Positions 44,213 through 56,200 of a stretch of 64,000 nucleotides of DNA are shown here, piece by piece (within the stretch, counting starts at the first letter, position 1; each line of letters begins with the position of its first letter). The DNA is from Aphrocallistes beatrix (taxonomy: Eukaryota; Porifera; Hexactinellida; Sceptrulophora; Aphrocallistidae). The stretch lies in assembly GCA_963281255.1 (NCBI GenBank), contig OY725488.1:1240001-1304000 (forward strand). Reading direction: 5' to 3'. A program made the position numbers and the translations under genes. The notes below the pieces were generated by a model. It was not told the DNA's origin, did not search any database, and saw only the letters and a program-made list of their open reading frames with translations.

Positions 44213-47200
44213 TTAAGATTCAAGACTCATGAGCAGAGCAGTGCCTCGCTTCACCCAGAGGTCAATAGACATGTTGCCGGATTTCAGATCCACTGCAACC
44301 ACGTACGAACTCCGTCCCGACCTGTTCGGATAGTAGTAGCACGGCGCTTGGTAGATGCCCTTCACCTTCTTTTTGGACTCGATTGGCTTGAAGTGAATGG
44401 AGGGCATCGGGCAACTCAGCTGCATCGGGCTAGGCTCGATGAGACAGCTGGACTTCTTGTCCCAGCCAGCCCCCTCCAAGAACAGTCCCCTTATCCAAAC
44501 GCCGTCTTTCGGCTGAGTGGTGATGTTAGCATCGTCCACAGTGGACACATGGAACTCCCAGCTCAGCTGATCCACCGACACGTTGTTCTGCCTGGCGGCT
44601 GTCTGCAGCACGGCGGTGAGGAAGCCGGTAGGAAAGGTGAACCCAGACAGCCAGAAGAGAACCGGGGGGTGTGCCGTCTCCGCCCATGTCGAGAACTGCT
44701 TCACGCGCTGGATTAGGTCGCGAGTCCAGGAGGCGAGCGGCTTTAGAGAGGGGTACACCTTCTCCCAGAGGGGAGGGACTCGTGCCTCAAGGATGCAGAT
44801 GAATACCTGGTCCAAGTCGGAGGACATGACGACCAACCCCTTGATGCCCCTCTCCAGGTCCACGAGGGATATGCGAATGACGCGCAGCAGAGCGTTGTAG
44901 CGGTCTATCTCCTGCAGGAGGACGACCTTGAGAGCGGACGAGTCGTCTGCCAGCATGATCGCCACTGCCTCCAGGTTGATCTGCTCCGGAATCTGCTTCA
45001 GAACATCGGCCGCAAGGTCCAGCACTTTGTCTTCGCTGGATTGACCCTGTGACACCGTCACCTGCGGCTGGAGAGAGAGGAGGGTGTCCAGTAGGGTCCT
45101 GGTCTCGCGGATCTGAGAAGCGATGTCTGCGTTGTTGTGCTGTCCGAATGCCTCCGGCTTGTCGGCAGTCGGCAGACGGTCGATGAGGTCTTTGTAGCTC
45201 TGCAGAGATCCGTCTTTGGGGATGTAATAGGTCGGGAGAGAACTCAGTTTGTAGTACGGCTCCTCCAGACATTCGTCGCAGAAAAAATCGTTTATATACG
45301 TGAGCAGGAGACGTCTGTCCCAGTCGTCTGTGACGTGACCGCCATAAGAGACGCCTGCGACCAGATACTTGAGCGCGTCCCAGGGCGTTTCAGGGTAGGA
45401 TTGCAGGTAAATATCCAAAATATTCATCGAAACTTCAAAGTCTGAATCATTGAAACCGTACACGACATTCCATCCCAGCATTAGGAACTTCCTGCGCTCA
45501 ATCAGCACTGAGTGGAAGAAGCAGAGAGTGAAGAGGAGCTTCTTGAACTTGTGAGCACAGCCCACCTCGTTGAAGTACGGCTCATTCACCGTCTGGTAGA
45601 GGCGCTTCATGTTAGCGCGGATGCCTTTCGGCGGTTCCGTGGTCATCTTAATGCCGGCCTGCAGGATGGCGATAGGGAAGTCGGGATGCGGACTGGAGCT
45701 CAGCCAGAGACGGAAATCTCTGTGCGGGACTTTAATGTGCAGCTCCTCCTCCACCAGCTTGTTGAAGTGAGGCATCCAAGAGAGGGAGAGGTGGCAGTTG
45801 GCAAGGAACACCCACCTGCCCGTCTTGACTCCGTTCGTGATCAGCTTCCTGGCAATGGGCGCCTGTCCCTGTCCGAGAGACAGGGTGTCGAACCTCTCAG
45901 TCTTGCCCAAGTCCAGCGCCAGCTGCGTCAGCGCGGCGACAGGGTCCACCCCTGGGGAGAGCACGAAGATGAGCGGAGTGCGAGCGGTGCTGTCGCTGAC
46001 CACCGAGTGCATGTTCAGCACGGGGGGCTCTACGAACTTCACGCCGAGGTTGTTGGTGATGAAGGACGTGACGCATTGGGTGACGCGGTCCTGTCTCAGA
46101 GAGCGGACAATGAGCATGCGCTGCAGCTCGTTGCACGCGTTCTCCCACTCACCGGGCAGCGCGCTGTTCTCCGGCTCCTGGTTAGTGAACCACCGCTGCC
46201 AGTCACGCCCGTACTGCTCGAACGAGTTGGCGACACCGTTGAAGTTGGGGAGCTTGTCTAGCTCGGTGATGTTATCCCAGGAGGAGTCCTCTAGCCAGTG
46301 GGAGCTAGGGTTGTCCATCTGCGTGTCTCTGTCCAGCACCACCCCTCCCCGTAGCAGGAAGTCATACTCGTCTTTGTTCAGCTTCCCAGCGGCCTCTAGA
46401 ATCTTGGCGCACATCTGGAACGAGAACAGCAGCTTGTGCCTCTCGAACAGTCCCCTGCACGTGTATCGGTACACGGCGTACGTGTGGTAGTCGTTCAGGT
46501 ACTGGATGCGTTCTTCAGGCTTGAACCCCTTCTGGCTCTTCTCGATACTCAGGATGAACAGCTCGATGTATGCCTCCAGGGAGAACTGGTACATGGGGTC
46601 TATGCGGCCGAGGTCCGTCATCACGAAGAAGAGGATGGAGGCTCGTTTAGCTGAGGGACGATACGCGTCCCTGGCAACGTCAATGCGCCTTTCTGTCTCT
46701 ACACTGATCTTAACTTTCTCCGTCACCTGTTGAGAGATCCCCTTGCTCGACTGCAGAGCGTTGACGAGCACTTCGTCGTCGAGCAGGGAGCCCTGCGCGG
46801 TGTTGAGGAGATAGAGGATCTTGTCTTCGAGGTCTTTAATCTGCTTCTTCCCGCTGGCTATGCTGACCACCAGCTCGTTCTTCTGGTTCTGAAGTTCCGG
46901 CTGTTCCTTCGTAACGACTGTAGACAGCAATTGCTCCTCCAAGCCTTGCTCTTTCACGGCAAAGTTGACAATGGTGGTCTTGGTGGAGATCTCGGGGGTG
47001 TAGTGAGGGTTGCTAAGCTTCGTCGTGATGTACAGCTTGAAGTCTGGGTTGTAATCTACCTCCTTGTCACCCAGCTTAATGATCATCCTGTTTCCGATCC
47101 TAATGATGGATTTATTTAGGACAGGAGCCAGTGAAGGGTCCAGCTCTTCTTCGATATTTTGGAGTAAGACCGGAGTGCCGAACAGGACGGCATTCTCGAC

Positions 47201-50200
47201 CGTTCTCAAGAAATCCGGTTGCTGCAGGTCAATGATTTTCAAGCCATTCTCCATTTCCATCATTTTAATCCACTTGATAGCTTGGCCCTGTGGGTCTACC
47301 ATTAGTGGCCATCTGTTGCCACGTGTCACAATGATTCCGTTCTCTGAGGAAAACGAGTCGGCCGGAAGTCCCTGCAAGTTCCATTCACGGATGATCGCCG
47401 GATCAGAGAGGAATGTGGCGAATGAGAAATCAGGGGTACATGGGATGTCTAGATCTCGAACCTGATTGATCCACAAACTGGTGACCATGTCATCTCGGTA
47501 GTTTGAGAGGAACGGACCCATGTACGAGAGAAAGGCGGAGGCCAGTAAGCAGTCCCCCACCAGGTAGCCGATGGACTCTTTGAAGTTGGCCACACTCAGA
47601 GTCCAGCGCTCACACTCTCCAGACAAACCTGACACCAACTTCCCCGCCCTTTCCAACTTCTCCTGCGTGAGCGCCATCTTCTTCCTCAGCTCCTCCTTCT
47701 GCGCCAGCTTCTCATCATACTGGATCTTCAGCTCGTCGATCATCTCGTTGATCTCGGCTAGCTTCGTCTGGGCCTCTGTGAGGCTCTTCTGCTTCTCCTC
47801 CAGTCTCGAGATGGCCTCGTTCAACCGCTTTCTCTTCGGCTCAACTGTTCGATAGATCTTTCCGTATTTCTCCATCGCACGCACCCACAAACAGAGGGAT
47901 TTTGCGGCGAAAGAGACGCGACCAACATTTTCAGGAGTAAACTCGGGATCATTGATGTACTTACTGCCGATAACTTTCAACATCTTATCCGGGATGTTGT
48001 CCTTATCGAAATGGACCAAGGATTTGATGAATCCACTTCCGCCAAGTTCCTTCTTCGCCTCCGCCCAAGAGGTCCCGCACCCGCGCAGAGTCATCACCGC
48101 CTCCATCACAATCCTCACGTGAGGGGGCGGGTTGGGGTAGGCTCTGATCTCGTCGATATCGTTCTTATTGAGGGCCTCCAGCGCTTTCTCTGCCTCTCGC
48201 AATGCAGGCAGAGCTTCGTCTAAGTCCCTCTGAGCCAGACTCGTCAACTCTCGACACTTCTCTTCTTCCTCGCCGATCTTGGCGCTGCGAGTCATGACAC
48301 TCTTCTGCTGCTCGTCTGCATCGTGTTTCTTCTGTACCAACACCACCAAGTACTCCTCACACTCCTTCTGGTACTTCTCCACCTGTATTTTCTGCACCCC
48401 CAGCTCCTTAGACATCTCCTCTACCTTCTGTTTCGTGTCATTCAACTTCCCTATCCCGTTCTCAAGCTTGCCCTTAGCATCTCCGAGTTCCTTTCTCTTC
48501 TCCTCGACTAAGCTCTTGTACCCACTCACCAGCTCCAGATAGTTGGTAGCAGTGACGTAGTTGTGGCGTTTCATCTCCGTAAGCATCCGTTTCGAGCTCT
48601 CAACCACTGACAAGTGTATCGTAACGAACATCGATGATATCGACTTGGTCAGTGCGGTTGAGTTGTCTCCGAGGTTCATATCCTCCAAGTACTTCTCCGC
48701 TACCTCCGTGAGCGCGTCCTTGGGCCACTCAGTGAACAAGTCGATGGTTGTGCAGTTGACGAACGCGGGAAACATTCGGATTCTATTCCTGAACGGCTCT
48801 CCCACCGGACTCATGGCGAGCACGACATGAAGGTTGTTCCTAGCTCGCTCGATGAAGAATGCGAAGATGGCTTCAGTGTGGTCAGGAATCCCCTCCTTCT
48901 TAGCGATGGGTGCAAGTTCTGCCATCACAGGCTCGAAGTCCTCGGGAGAGTAGAGGTTGGGAACCTCTCCGCTAGAGAGAATGTTGTTAATGTCTTCCAA
49001 GAAGCTCTCATCCACCACCTGCGTGTCCGTGAATAGGAAGACAGTGGGTTTGTACAACACTCCTGTCTCGAAGTAGAGTCTGCGAATATCTTCTCTGAAC
49101 TCCAGGCGCCTGTAATGTCGCGTCACCTCAATCTGGAAGACGGAGTAGCCGATCATGTAGGACGCGAGGCGGGTCAGACTTTGCCTCCCGCTCCCGCCGA
49201 TCCCGATCAGGAGCATATTTCCCCGCTCCAGGCGGATGACGCGAGTGATCCGGGTCACGTGCTCGATGGCATTCTTGAACATGACTAGGTCCATGGGTAC
49301 CATTCCAGGCTCGTTGTTGTAGTCTTGCAGTGCATTCTCAATCGAGGTCTTGAGCTTCTTGAAGTCACTCAGGTCCTCGTACATCAAGTGCTCTTGATTG
49401 AGCAGGTCTCCGAATATCGGCACCACTTTGTCTCTGCAGATGGAGTGGAAAGAGACGTCGAACATGGAAGCGAGCTTCCCAGTGATCAGCTCGTTGAACA
49501 TGATCTTATCTCGCTCTTCGACAAGACGGTCCGCGAACACTCGGTAGCACTCGTGGATCCAAAGTCTGATCATGGACTCCTTGCGGTCGTGGTAGTTCTT
49601 ATTGGCTCTGAGCATTCCCTGGTACACCTTTGCCATGTCTCGCATGTTGAAGAGATAATGCATCTTAGTTGGAGTTGGCAGGAACCGCACTGATACATAG
49701 TTGTACACATCAATGGTTGCTTGGGTGATGGGAGTGCCTAAAGGTTTGATGTCCTCTTCGAATTCTTGCAGTTTTTGGTTGATCATAGAACCGAAAATCC
49801 TCTTTATCTGGCTCTCATTCGGAAATGTCATGTTGAGGAGAGAGAAGATCGATTGGAGACGACGTGAAATGACCATCCTCCCTCCGCCAGGGGGACCCAT
49901 GGCGGCCATAAGGTGCATGTCCTTGATGTGTTTGATGACTTGCTTTTGTCTGTCGTACCAGAAGCCGTAGTCCATCCACTGGCGGATGAGTTCGAGAGGT
50001 GGCTGCGATCCGTAGACGTCTTTCTTCGGCATGTTGAAGTCGTCGAGAAAGGTGACCATCTTCTTTCCCCCGAGAGGAACGAACACCCCCTTGGTCCGCT
50101 TCTCCATGTTGCTCTCGATGATGTCCTGGATGTTGTTGGAGCTGGTCTGGGCGCTGAGATTGATCACCAGCACCTTCCACTGGGTCTCGTCCAGTTTAGA

Positions 50201-53200
50201 TAGGATGCCCGAGGAGACCATTGTTTTACCTGTCCCCACCGGTCCCACGAAGAGGACAGGATACAGGTTGGAGATGAGGGTGCTACCTATGAAGTGGTAC
50301 CTCACTGTGTCCACTGTGGGGACGATTAGCTTGTGGAAGGGAAGGGTAGGGTTGTACTTCCATCCGTCTATCAGTTTCTGCTCCCAATGACACCAACTGC
50401 GGTTTCTAACATCAATGAAATACTCATAGACGGTGTCTTTAGCAGCAATGGTCCCCTCGATCTCTCTGAAGAGGTTGTCCATCTTCTTCCTGCCCTCCTC
50501 GTCAACCGAGGCGCCGATAGACCACATGAGGCAGAAGAGGAACCACATCTCCAGGAGGCGAGCGAAGTTCTCGCTGTCCTCCGGATTGACACCGTTCTCG
50601 GGAGTGCAGAATGTCTTCAGCAAGCGACACAGACTGAAAACTGAGTTGAGAGGAGAAATAGGAATTAGTTCTTTACAGTTCTTACGTCGGAACTCGAGAA
50701 CTTTGTTGACATGTTTGTTTACAAGAGATTTCAACGGATCTTGCAGTTTCTTCGGCATTCTCTGTAACCAGGAAGTGAAGAAGGGCTCGTAGCCGAGGTC
50801 CTGAGTGTCGAAGTAGACCATCCCGCTGCGGCTGACAGTGGCAGGAGAAGCCACTGCCAGGTCCTCCAACTCAAACAACAGTGAGACCTGGTCCGGCATC
50901 CCGATCCGCTCCCCGTTGATGAGTGTGAGGATCTTGTTGTCGTCCATGACTGAGTTCATGCTCTCGATCCAGAGTGTGTCCACCGGCCCATCGAACAGGA
51001 TCCACTTTTCGTCCGGTTTCTCGTCGGAGCAGGTGTTACGCATGACACTGGCCAGAATCCCGTCCGTCCATTCATTCGTATTGTGGTCGAACTTCCCATA
51101 GAGCTCCTCTAGGTCCACAGACTTGGGGTTGATGACTAGCACGTGCACTTTCTGGTACTGAGGCAGCTTGGGGTTCTCTTTGTTCAGGCGTGTCAGGATA
51201 GCTTGCAGCATCGTCCAGGCTACGGACTTCCCAGAGCCTGAGTAGCCCACCATCATGGTGGCGTGCCGGGTGTTCTTCGTCTCGTACAGCTGCAGCACCT
51301 TGCTGACTGTGATCTCCTTGGACTGCAGATGCGCGGCCTTCAGCTCGGCAGCCAGGGCATTCGTCATGAGCGAGTAGTCCAGCTGGGGCACAAACACGCC
51401 CGGGAACAGGTCGGACGTGATGGCGTTGAAGAGAGGGAGGTCGTGGGAGGTCAGTTTGGCTAGATTCATGTCCCTCATGGCTAGGAGCAGGATCTCCTCG
51501 TCCGACACCTCGGGGGAAGCCCTCTTCTTCTTCCCCGCGTACTTCACCACAGAGACGAGAGCCCGGAGACCGAAGTCGTAGTGGTCCTGCTTGGACAGCT
51601 GCTGCACGGCCAGCACGTAGAGGGTGTTCACCTTCCTGGCCAGCAGCCGGCACTGCCCGAACCCTTCCCCGAAGAGGATGATCTCTGCGATCAGGGCGGA
51701 GTCGGGGACGATCATAGCGATCGGTCTGAACATGGATTTGAGGTTGTCAGGCAGCTCCGTACGTCCGGCGTAGCCCGGATTCATCGTGATGAAGATCCCG
51801 CAGGAAGCGATCAGGTTAATCTCGCGGCCCTCGAACGCGAACCGCTCCTTCTTCAGAGCCAGCGCCCGCAGGATGGAGAGGATCTGCTGAGCCACCACGG
51901 AGAGCACCTCGATGTTGATGCGGTTGAACTCATCGAAACAGCCCCAGGCCCCCGTCTGAGCCAGACCGGAGAACATGCGACCCATGGACTTGAAGTCCAG
52001 CCCGTCCGAGCAGTTTATCACGATGACGTAGTTGCCCATCGCCTTTCCGAGGTCCTTCACGGTCTCTGTCTTACCGGTTCCTGCCGGTCCCTTGGGACTC
52101 CCGCCTCTGTACAAATGCATCGCGGTTGTGAGAGTGACGTAACAACGGTCAGTGAGCGGGGTTATCACTAACCGCCCGGAACAGCCCAGGTACTCGTAAT
52201 TGTACCGGAAATGCGTGTTGGTCTGTCTGATCACGCAGTCATCCAGCTCCCGGTCCCAGTAGAATCGGAGCTGCAGCAGCCATTCGAAGGTGTTCACGTC
52301 GGTGCAGTTCCCCTTCGCCATGCGCTCGATGACGTCACGAGCATGCACCTCTATGGTGATCAAAGCCACGATTTTGGCGCGCTGCATCTTGTCGAGGCGC
52401 CCTCTTACCATCTCGGAATACTTCTCCAGCAGCGACACCTGTTTCTTCTTCAGACTTTTGAGCGGGCGCTTCTCACCCCTTTCCTTCACCTGCTGGAGAG
52501 CCTTGGTGCAGTCGGAGGTCCACTGGATGAGGGAGGAGGTGAGGGTCAGCTGTCCGGCCCAGTTTAGAACCCACTTCTCCCGCTTGGTCGGATTCTTCCT
52601 CAGATCGATCCGACACTCCATCAATCTCTCGTGGAGAGAGTTCCGCATTTGGTTTTCAACGTCGCAGAGCCACCCTTCCACCGGGCCCTCCAGCAGCAGG
52701 TCCGTGTGGAAGTCCACCTTCTCGCCTTCCCCGGAGATCATCTGCACCGCGTACGTCCTCGTCTTCTCCTTCCTCAGCGCCAGCAGCTTCAGGTTGTCGA
52801 AGCACTTCCGGAGGTGCGGTTGTACCGCTTCCGGGTTCTTGGACTGGCCCAGGATCTCAAGCAGGTCTTCATTGGAGAGGAAGTAGAAGCGAGGGAACAG
52901 CTGTCGCTTGGTCTCCAGGTACATGTCCAGGCTCTTCTGAATCTTCTCCAGTTTGGTGCTGTTCTCAGTGAGGCGGTCCAGCAGGTTGGGCTGGTGTGTG
53001 GCACGCAGTGCGTTCTTGTCCTCATTCACGGACTCCATGATGCACTTCCAGTCCACATCCACCACTGTGAACTGGGCCGTCTCCCCGGGCAGCTGCTTAC
53101 GGATGTCTTCCCCGATGAAGATGTTCTCGAGGTAGATCCAGCTGCGCTGCACCTGTTGCGCCATCTCAATCACCTCCAGGATGAGGGAGAGGGTTCTCTC

Positions 53201-56200
53201 CCATCGGTCCACTTCCCGCTCGAAAGGCTTCACGAAGCGAGACCCTTTCACGGTGGAGAGGGACACCTGGTTATCGTCCAGCAGTTGGAACAGTTCCTCG
53301 GAAGCTTTTAGTCGGTGGTGTCCCCTCGTTTTATAGGGTGCCACATCCAACTCCACCCCCTCCCAAGTCTCGGCGATGCTCTTCAGCAGATTCTCGATCG
53401 CCAGCTCCTTGCTCGCCGCTGTGGAGATCTCGGCGATGGCGTCAGAGTGCTGGTCGAACCCCAGCTCGATTATCTTCTCCAGGGTGAACTGCTCGGAGGA
53501 AGGATCGAACGGTTTCTGAATCTCTTCTTGCAGCTGATCCCAGTGGCGTGGACGGAGTGCGTCGTTCTTGAGGTCTTGTATCAGAGGCATTGTGCGTTTG
53601 AACTGGTCTATCTTATCCTTCAAGATGTCACAGATGTCCCACCCCTTCTCCTTCACTTCTCTCCCGATCCGAGTCAACCGCTTGTAGATCCCTTGAGCGT
53701 CGTACAGCATCTTCTCCGTGTCCAGGTCCTGGAACTTCCCTCCTTTCCAGCTGCTCCAGGACTCCTCCCACTCCTTGCTGAGGGACCAGATCACCTCCAA
53801 CTGCTCCAGCTCCTTCTCCAAGAGAGCGATAGCGTTGTTCGTCGGCTGTTTTATGTTGAACAGAGTCAGGCCCTTCTTCAGTTTGCCTTCTCTACCTTTC
53901 AACTCCTCCAGTTGCGTCTTCGTCAAGCGGATGAGCTCAAGTGCGTCCCCACTGCCCACCTTGCTGCAGAAGGGGCCTTTGTTCTGGAAATCGTCACACA
54001 GGTGCGTCACCTGTCGCTTGAAGTCTTCAGCAGACTGCAGCAGTCCCGCTTTGAACTTCTCTTTAAATTTGACAAGCTTACTCTCGCTGGTGACAAGGAA
54101 CGCAGTGAAGTCTTCCCACGCAGGCCCCAGCTGCTCCAACCGCTCTGTCACCTCCTCTGCCACACCCACAGAATACGAGTCCAGCATCAGGAACTGCTCC
54201 TGTATCGGCTGGATCAACTTCTCGTTCGACACCTGCGACTCCTGCTGCAGCTTCAGGAAGTTGAGCTGGTCGCCCAGTTCGTCCAGGTTCTGCACAGGCT
54301 CAGAGAGGGTCTCACGCCCCTCCTCGATGTACCGGTGCAAAGAGTCCAGTCGCGTGGTGGCATCCTCGAGTAACAAATCGCACAAGCGTGTCTGCCACTC
54401 GGTGCAGTGTCTAAGAATGTTGTTTTTAAGAGGTGAGCAGTCGAGCATGACGAACTGAATCGGGACTTTCGTCTCTTGTTGCTGTGCGTTGTTAGAGATC
54501 TCGTTGTACCGCCCCACGTCCTCTCCCATTATGGCCACCGGCTTGTCCTTGAGGCTGGTCTGGTACCGCTCAATGAATTTGTCCTTATTCAGCTCCCACA
54601 CCTCTTTAAAGCCAGGCACCACCCACGTCTTCTGAATGAACCTGCTCACTTCGCCCACACTCTTTCTAACCCCGCTCGTTATACTCTCCTGCAACTTCCT
54701 GATGTCGCCGTCATTCGTGATGACGTCATTGATGGGGTTCTGGAATGTTCTCTTTCCTCGGAGGATGTCAGGAAGGCGGTGGATCCCGGAGAGGGTCAGC
54801 GTCAGCTCAGTGGCACAGGAAGTGACGTAATCAGTGAGCTGGTCTAGCTGAGGAAGGAAGTCCACACGGGCGGGGAGGCCCTCGATAGAGGTGAGGAGGA
54901 CCTTCACGAGGCAGAAGGGTTCCGCCGCGGTACGTCCATCCCCGTTAACCGCTCTGTTGAGTTCTTGTAGCGACCACTTCACGTTCAGGCGCAGCGCCTC
55001 TTCTACCAGGTGGTCCATGCTCGCCGTGTAACGCTGCAGGTACGTCTGAACCTCAGGCCCGTCGTGAGAGAAGATGCCAGCTGTCTCGCGGAGGATGCTC
55101 ACGACCTCCTCGTGCTTCTGTCTGATCCGATCCCCCGTGTTCTTCCTGTGCGTCACCTGATCTCGAAGGAAGCCATCCTTCTCGTGCAGCGTCTTGACAG
55201 GAGTTTCGTGTTTCAGGAGCAACTGGTCCGAGAGGGATCTGCACAGCTGCCCCACCCTCCCTGAGTTGCTCTTGTACAGCTTCACGGCGAGTTTCACCTC
55301 TTTGGCGTGCTGGCGACACTGGGTGATGTACGACTCAGACACGCCCTTGCTCATCCAGGTGAGCTTGGAGAGACCTGCGTACACCTTCTTGTCCAGGTAG
55401 CGGATGCGCTCTTTGAACAGCTTCCTCTCCTCCCCAGTGAGCACCGTCACTATCTTGTTGTAGTCCCTCACCACTAGGAGCACATGCTCCCTCAGCACCC
55501 TCAGCTCCTCTCGCTTGGAGTAGACCTCGATGGAGTAGTGCGGAATCTCGAACCTCAGTCGCTCCCAGTAGTGAATCTCTGAGAGCAGTTTCAGCAGCTG
55601 TTTAGGGAACTTTAGGTCCAGAAGTTGGTTGTCAGGACCGCCCCTGCACATGAGGTAGGTGTCCAGTAGCTTGCTCACCTCTCTGTCGATAGAGGAAGCC
55701 CAGTCATCGAACATCTTGTTAACAAAGATACCGAGACTATTCGCGAGTCTGTCATACTGCAGTTTAGCCTCCTCTCCCTGCCCCGCATGGTGGAGGTAGT
55801 ACGCACGCTCCAGGGTACGCATCGGTTTGTCGATGCGCAGCTTCAGTTTGCGCGCCCAGGTCGCTAAGCCCGCGTAGTGCGGCATCGAGGGGCCTAGATG
55901 GGGAGCGCGGGCGCTGTACTCTGCCTTGACCTTGTTCATCTCCGCCATGAACTGCTGGTACACCTCCACTGTCTTCTGATTCAGGGTGCGCCGCACGGAC
56001 TCGCGGCTACTCAGGTGGTGGAATGCGTCCAAGAGACTAACACCCTCCTCCACCTGTGTCACCGTCTCAAACGCGGTATTCAGAGCGTTCTGTATCATCA
56101 CTTCCATCTCCTTGATGCCGCTACGGAAGGAGTTGGCTCGATCGTTCCAAACGGTGCTCTTGATGTCCAGGATGTACGGCTTGATCTCCCTCAGCTCGCG